DNA from: an uncultured Lachnoclostridium sp.
GTDB lineage: Bacteria; Bacillota; Clostridia; Lachnospirales; Lachnospiraceae
Length of the DNA stretch: 64,000 bases
NCBI GenBank assembly: GCA_946415315.1
Contig: CAMKRZ010000005.1
Location: 1 to 64,000, forward strand
Direction of reading: 5' to 3'
Shown: positions 61,068 through 64,000 of the stretch, in pieces
How positions within the stretch are numbered: position 1 is the stretch's first letter
How the letters are laid out: each line of letters opens with the position of its first letter
Made by a program: the position numbers and the translations under genes
The notes under the pieces: generated by a model
The model's database searches: none
The model's input: the letters and a program-made list of their open reading frames with translations, nothing else
What the model was told of the DNA's origin: nothing

Positions 61068-61920
61068 TTTCGGGACAGAATCGAAAAATGCATGCTGCGC
61101 GGGCGTGAATACCGCGGAAGGCAAGGATACATGCTGTGCCGCAAAGAATCGGATCGCGGACGCGTTTCGTAACGGTAAGGCATTTATCGCTTTCATTACG
61201 TGCGGCGATCCGGACCTTGCGACGACGGCAGCGGCGGTGCGCGAGGCGGTGGCCAACGGGGCGGATCTGATCGAACTGGGGATTCCGTTTTCCGATCCGA
61301 CGGCCGAAGGGCCGGTCATCCAGGCGGCAAATGTACGCGCTCTCGCGGGCGGCGTCACGACCGACAAAGTCTTTGATCTGGTGAGGGATCTCCGGCGCGA
61401 CGTGACGGTGCCGCTGGTGTTCATGACCTACGCAAATGTCGTGTACTCGTACGGTGCGGAGCGTTTCCTCGCGACCTGCGAGGAAACGGGGATCGACGGA
61501 CTGATCCTGCCGGACGTGCCGTTCGAGGAGAAGGAGGAATTCCTTCCGTATTGCCGGCGCCACGGAGTTGCGATGATCTCGCTGATCGCGCCGACGTCGG
61601 AGGGGCGCATCGCGATGATCGCGAAGGAGGCCGAGGGCTTTTTGTACATCGTATCGAGCCTCGGCGTGACGGGTACCCGCAGCGAGATCCGTACAAACCT
61701 TGCGTCCATCGTGGAGGCGGTGCGGCAGAACACGGACATTCCGTGCGCGATCGGGTTCGGCATTTCCACGCCGGAGCAGGCGCGCGCCATGGCAGCGGTT
61801 TCGGACGGCGCCATCGTCGGATCCGCCATTGTGAAAATCCTGGCGCAGTACGGCAAGGACGCGCCGGAGCACGTGGGCGCGTACGTGAAGTCGATGAAGG
61901 ATGCGATGCGGGAGCTTTGA
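61060..61920 (+). CDS. trpA: Tryptophan synthase alpha chain
   Basis: A 286-residue TIM-barrel enzyme that releases indole from indole-3-glycerol phosphate. The catalytic Glu is in [11 protein letters not shown], the Asp in ILPDVPFEE, and SLGVTGTR and GFGISTPEQ bind phosphate. Before the usual family start (NRIADAF) there is an extra N-terminal segment of about 28 residues with two Cys-Cys pairs. GAGGGGAGG precedes ATG 61060, which supports this longer form. Confidence 0.94.
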   Translation: MSDFGTESKNACCAGVNTAEGKDTCCAAKNRIADAFRNGKAFIAFITCGDPDLATTAAAVREAVANGADLIELGIPFSDPTAEGPVIQAANVRALAGGVTTDKVFDLVRDLRRDVTVPLVFMTYANVVYSYGAERFLATCEETGIDGLILPDVPFEEKEEFLPYCRRHGVAMISLIAPTSEGRIAMIAKEAEGFLYIVSSLGVTGTRSEIRTNLASIVEAVRQNTDIPCAIGFGISTPEQARAMAAVSDGAIVGSAIVKILAQYGKDAPEHVGAYVKSMKDAMREL

Positions 61921-62007
61921 TGCTGTTGCTTGACCTGCGATAAGGCATGCGTCCGGAACGAGGATCGAACCGAACCGGACTGCAAAAGCATACAGAACAA
62001 AATAATC

Positions 62008-62035
62008 CGGCCGGGCGCGATTGCCCGGCCGTTTT
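62008..62035 (+). terminator. Terminator of the trp operon
   Basis: CGGCCGGGC (62008-62016) pairs with GCCCGGCCG (62023-62031), followed by TTTT. An octamer (62040) follows directly. Confidence 0.88.
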
Positions 62036-62083
62036 GCGTCATTTTCCGAAGATTCCGACGTCAAATTCCCTGAAAACAACGGG

Positions 62084-62112
62084 TTGCACTTGCGTTGAAA
62101 TAATGCTATACT
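62084..62112 (+). promoter_or_regulatory. Promoter of the sugar-transferase gene
   Basis: TTGCAC (62084-62089), a 17-bp spacer and TATACT (62107-62112), 60 bases before the start codon. Confidence 0.78.
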
Positions 62113-62171
62113 GACAGATACTGGGTTTCTATGCACACAGAAGCCGTACACGCAGAGTATTAGGGGGCGCC

Positions 62172-63488
62172 ATGAACGATTTCTGGAGATTTCTGATCGG
62201 TCTGGTAAAATTGACGTTGTTCGTCGGGGTCGTGGCCATATTTTACGCGCTCCAGGCGATAAATAATCCGGCGATCCGCGCGGATTTCCAGAGCGCGGCG
62301 CAGATCGTAGTTGTGTTTGTCGTTGTGCACGTCATGTTCATGGCTATCTACGGCGGCTACGACATCGGCAAGAAGAGTAAGAAAAATGTGCAAAACAGTG
62401 CATTTATCATCACCTGGCTGACGGATATCGCAACGTTCGTGTGGATCTGCCTGACGACGGGCGTCATCAAGAGCAGCAGTGATTTTCTGGACAATTTCGG
62501 TATGCTGCTGTTCGGCGTTGCGCTGCAGGGAATCCTCACGCTTCTGCTGGTGAGACTCGGTTTCGAAATTTATTATTATGCGACGCGCGACAGCCATACG
62601 CTGTACGTGGTCAATCTTGATACGGATCAGCCGAAAATGCTGGACAACATCCGAAAGAGAGCCGAACAGATCCCCGGCGACAAGGTTGTGTCATATACCG
62701 AACCGTGGCTCATGGAAGAGATTGAACAGTTCGACAACGTGTTCCTGACGGACATCCCCACGGAGACGCGGCGCAAACTTGTGGAATACTGCTACGGAAG
62801 AGGCAAGAACATCCTCTTCACGCCGGAGATCAGCGATATCGTCGAAGTGACGAGCAAGTATCGTATGTTCGGTGACGCCCTCATTTTCGCGTCGGCGAAG
62901 ACGGAACTGACGCTCGCGGAGCGCTTTATGAAGAGGTCGTTCGACATTTTCGGAGCATCGATCCTGCTGATCCTCACGCTTCCGCTTTTCCTGCTGAGCG
63001 CGATCCTGATCAAGCTTGATGACCACGGCAAAGTCTTCTTCACGCAGCTACGCGCGACGAAGAACGGCAAGCCTTTTAAGATTTACAAATTCCGCACGAT
63101 GATCGAGAGCGAGGCCACGAAGCCGATGCAGGAGACCGACAACCGCGTCACCCGCGCCGGCAAGATTTTGCGAGCGACCCGCCTTGACGAGTTACCGCAG
63201 TTTCTGAACATCCTCGGCGGAAGCATGAGCCTCGTTGGCCCGCGGCCCGAGCAGCTCGTGTACCTGCATGGATTTGACGGGAATTATCCCGAGTATGAAT
63301 ACCGCCTTCGTGTGAAGGCCGGCCTCACCGGCTTTGCCCAGATCGAAGGCAAATACAACACGACCAACAAGGAAAAGCTGATGCTTGACCTGATGTATAT
63401 CCAGAGCTACAGCCTGTGGCTGGATCTGAAACTGTTGCTGCAGACAGTTCTCGTAATGCTCAAGGAAGACAGCACGGAAGGCTTCTGA
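62172..63488 (+). CDS. Polyprenyl glycosylphosphotransferase (initiating sugar transferase)
   Basis: A 438-residue membrane enzyme of the WcaJ/bacterial sugar transferase family that starts exopolysaccharide repeat units by moving a sugar phosphate to undecaprenyl phosphate. Four N-terminal TMs (within about 8-130) are followed by a soluble CoA-binding-like region and a TM hairpin (about 258-282). The catalytic domain has [30 protein letters not shown] region, SLVGPRPEQ and [20 protein letters not shown] precedes ATG 62172. The genes it serves would lie downstream of this window. Confidence 0.9.
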   Translation: MNDFWRFLIGLVKLTLFVGVVAIFYALQAINNPAIRADFQSAAQIVVVFVVVHVMFMAIYGGYDIGKKSKKNVQNSAFIITWLTDIATFVWICLTTGVIKSSSDFLDNFGMLLFGVALQGILTLLLVRLGFEIYYYATRDSHTLYVVNLDTDQPKMLDNIRKRAEQIPGDKVVSYTEPWLMEEIEQFDNVFLTDIPTETRRKLVEYCYGRGKNILFTPEISDIVEVTSKYRMFGDALIFASAKTELTLAERFMKRSFDIFGASILLILTLPLFLLSAILIKLDDHGKVFFTQLRATKNGKPFKIYKFRTMIESEATKPMQETDNRVTRAGKILRATRLDELPQFLNILGGSMSLVGPRPEQLVYLHGFDGNYPEYEYRLRVKAGLTGFAQIEGKYNTTNKEKLMLDLMYIQSYSLWLDLKLLLQTVLVMLKEDSTEGF

Positions 63489-63631
63489 CGCCGGCTTCTT
63501 CCGGCGGCTGGTCCGCGGAAAGCCTGCGGCTACGCCCCCTGCGGCAAGCTGCAGTAGAAAGCCCGCGGCAGCTTGTTGAAACTCGGAAAGCCACGATGGC
63601 ATAGCCCGCAGGACACGCTGAAAGCCCGCGG

Positions 63632-64000
63632 GGCCTCGGCGATGAAGCCTGGTTATGGCCTAATTAGCCCAAAAAGTTGATTCGGGCCGAACGGATTTCC
63701 GGTCGGTATGGCCTGGATGGCAGGAAAAGAAGTTTCAGGCCGAACACTTTTTAAACAAGTATGGCCTAAATTACAAAAAGCGTTGTTTCGGGCCGAACAC
63801 TTTTTAAGCAAGTATGGCCTAAACCACCAATAATGCCGTTTCAGGCCGAACGCTTTTAAAGTAAGTATGGCCTAAACCACCAAAAACGTCGCTTCAGGCC
63901 TAAACCTGTCAAAACCGGTTCGGCCCAGACTATTCAAAATACCAAACCGGGCCGAAATTGATGCCGGTTCCGCACTTGCAAGCCACACGGAAAGGAGGTT
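63632..64000 (+). repeat. 53-bp tandem repeat array (seven units to window end)
   Basis: GGCC occurs at the same unit position at 63632, 63685, 63738, 63791, 63844, 63897 and 63950, exactly 53 bp apart. A second GGCC lies 25 bp into most units (63657, 63710, 63763, 63816, 63869). The middle units share TTTC(A/G)GGCCGAACxCTTTT and AAGTATGGCCTAAA. Outer units are degenerate. The last bases (AAAGGAGG, 63991-63998) look like the ribosome site of a gene starting beyond 64000. The stretch 63489-63631 holds no gene. Confidence 0.88.

Noticed and set aside
63632-64000. CRISPR array
   Set aside because: The 53-bp units are related along most of their length, there are no unique spacers of constant size, and no cas genes are nearby.

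Overview
The window looks like a chromosome segment of a GC-rich anaerobic Clostridium-class Firmicute, probably Lachnospiraceae or a relative. This is inferred from a paired GlgC/GlgD glycogen module, a YesM/YesN sugar-sensing pair, DnaD and DnaI primosome proteins, T-box control of tryptophan synthesis, an ECF vitamin transporter and strong AGGAGG-type ribosome binding sites. Many promoters match the sigma-A form (TTGACA, 17 bp, TATAAT). No rRNA, insertion sequence, phage or CRISPR array was found.

Layout. Bases 1-545 hold five tRNA genes (Val, Tyr, fMet, Phe, Lys). Bases 683-4679 encode a sugar-binding lipoprotein with a YesM/YesN two-component pair. Then come a zinc-ribbon protein, a hairpin-rich 280-base intergenic stretch, a LytR-CpsA-Psr cell-wall ligase, an OmpR-type two-component pair, pepD, hsp20, an orphan binding lipoprotein, xpt-dtd and a CotH-kinase protein (4.8-18.4 kb). 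Bases 18.5-23 kb hold a reverse-strand moxR/DUF58/transglutaminase operon. Bases 23.4-27.2 kb hold a NatA/NatB-like ABC exporter, followed by a GH31 glycosidase. Bases 29.5-31.5 kb hold small zinc-ribbon/membrane genes, hicAB and a repeat cluster. Bases 31.5-37 kb (reverse) hold prs, dnaI, dnaD and murC, with a DnaA-box cluster upstream of dnaD. glgC-glgD follows.

Bases 39.8-46.1 kb (reverse) form an operon: ecfT, a fused ecfA, an S component, a putative wall-anchored protein and a transcobalamin-like protein. I interpret it as a corrinoid capture and uptake system. Its leader has a promoter with an operator, long-range pairing and a terminator, but matches no riboswitch I know. After a DUF234-type ATPase (46.5-48 kb) comes a manganese (yybP-ykoY) riboswitch with no manganese exporter behind it, then a MacB/FtsX-type ABC exporter and a lipoprotein. 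Bases 53.5-61.9 kb are a complete trp operon (trpEGDCFBA) behind a Trp T-box. Several of its gene junctions, and the inside of trpF, carry unusual repeats. A sugar-phosphate transferase and a 53-bp tandem repeat array close the window.

The most unusual signal is genome-wide in style. The octamer GGAAAATG (or its complement CATTTTCC) occurs about 52 times in 64 kb, on both strands, in all reading frames and often between genes, where one or two would be expected. It behaves like a DNA-uptake-sequence type of repeat, or like the binding site of an abundant protein.
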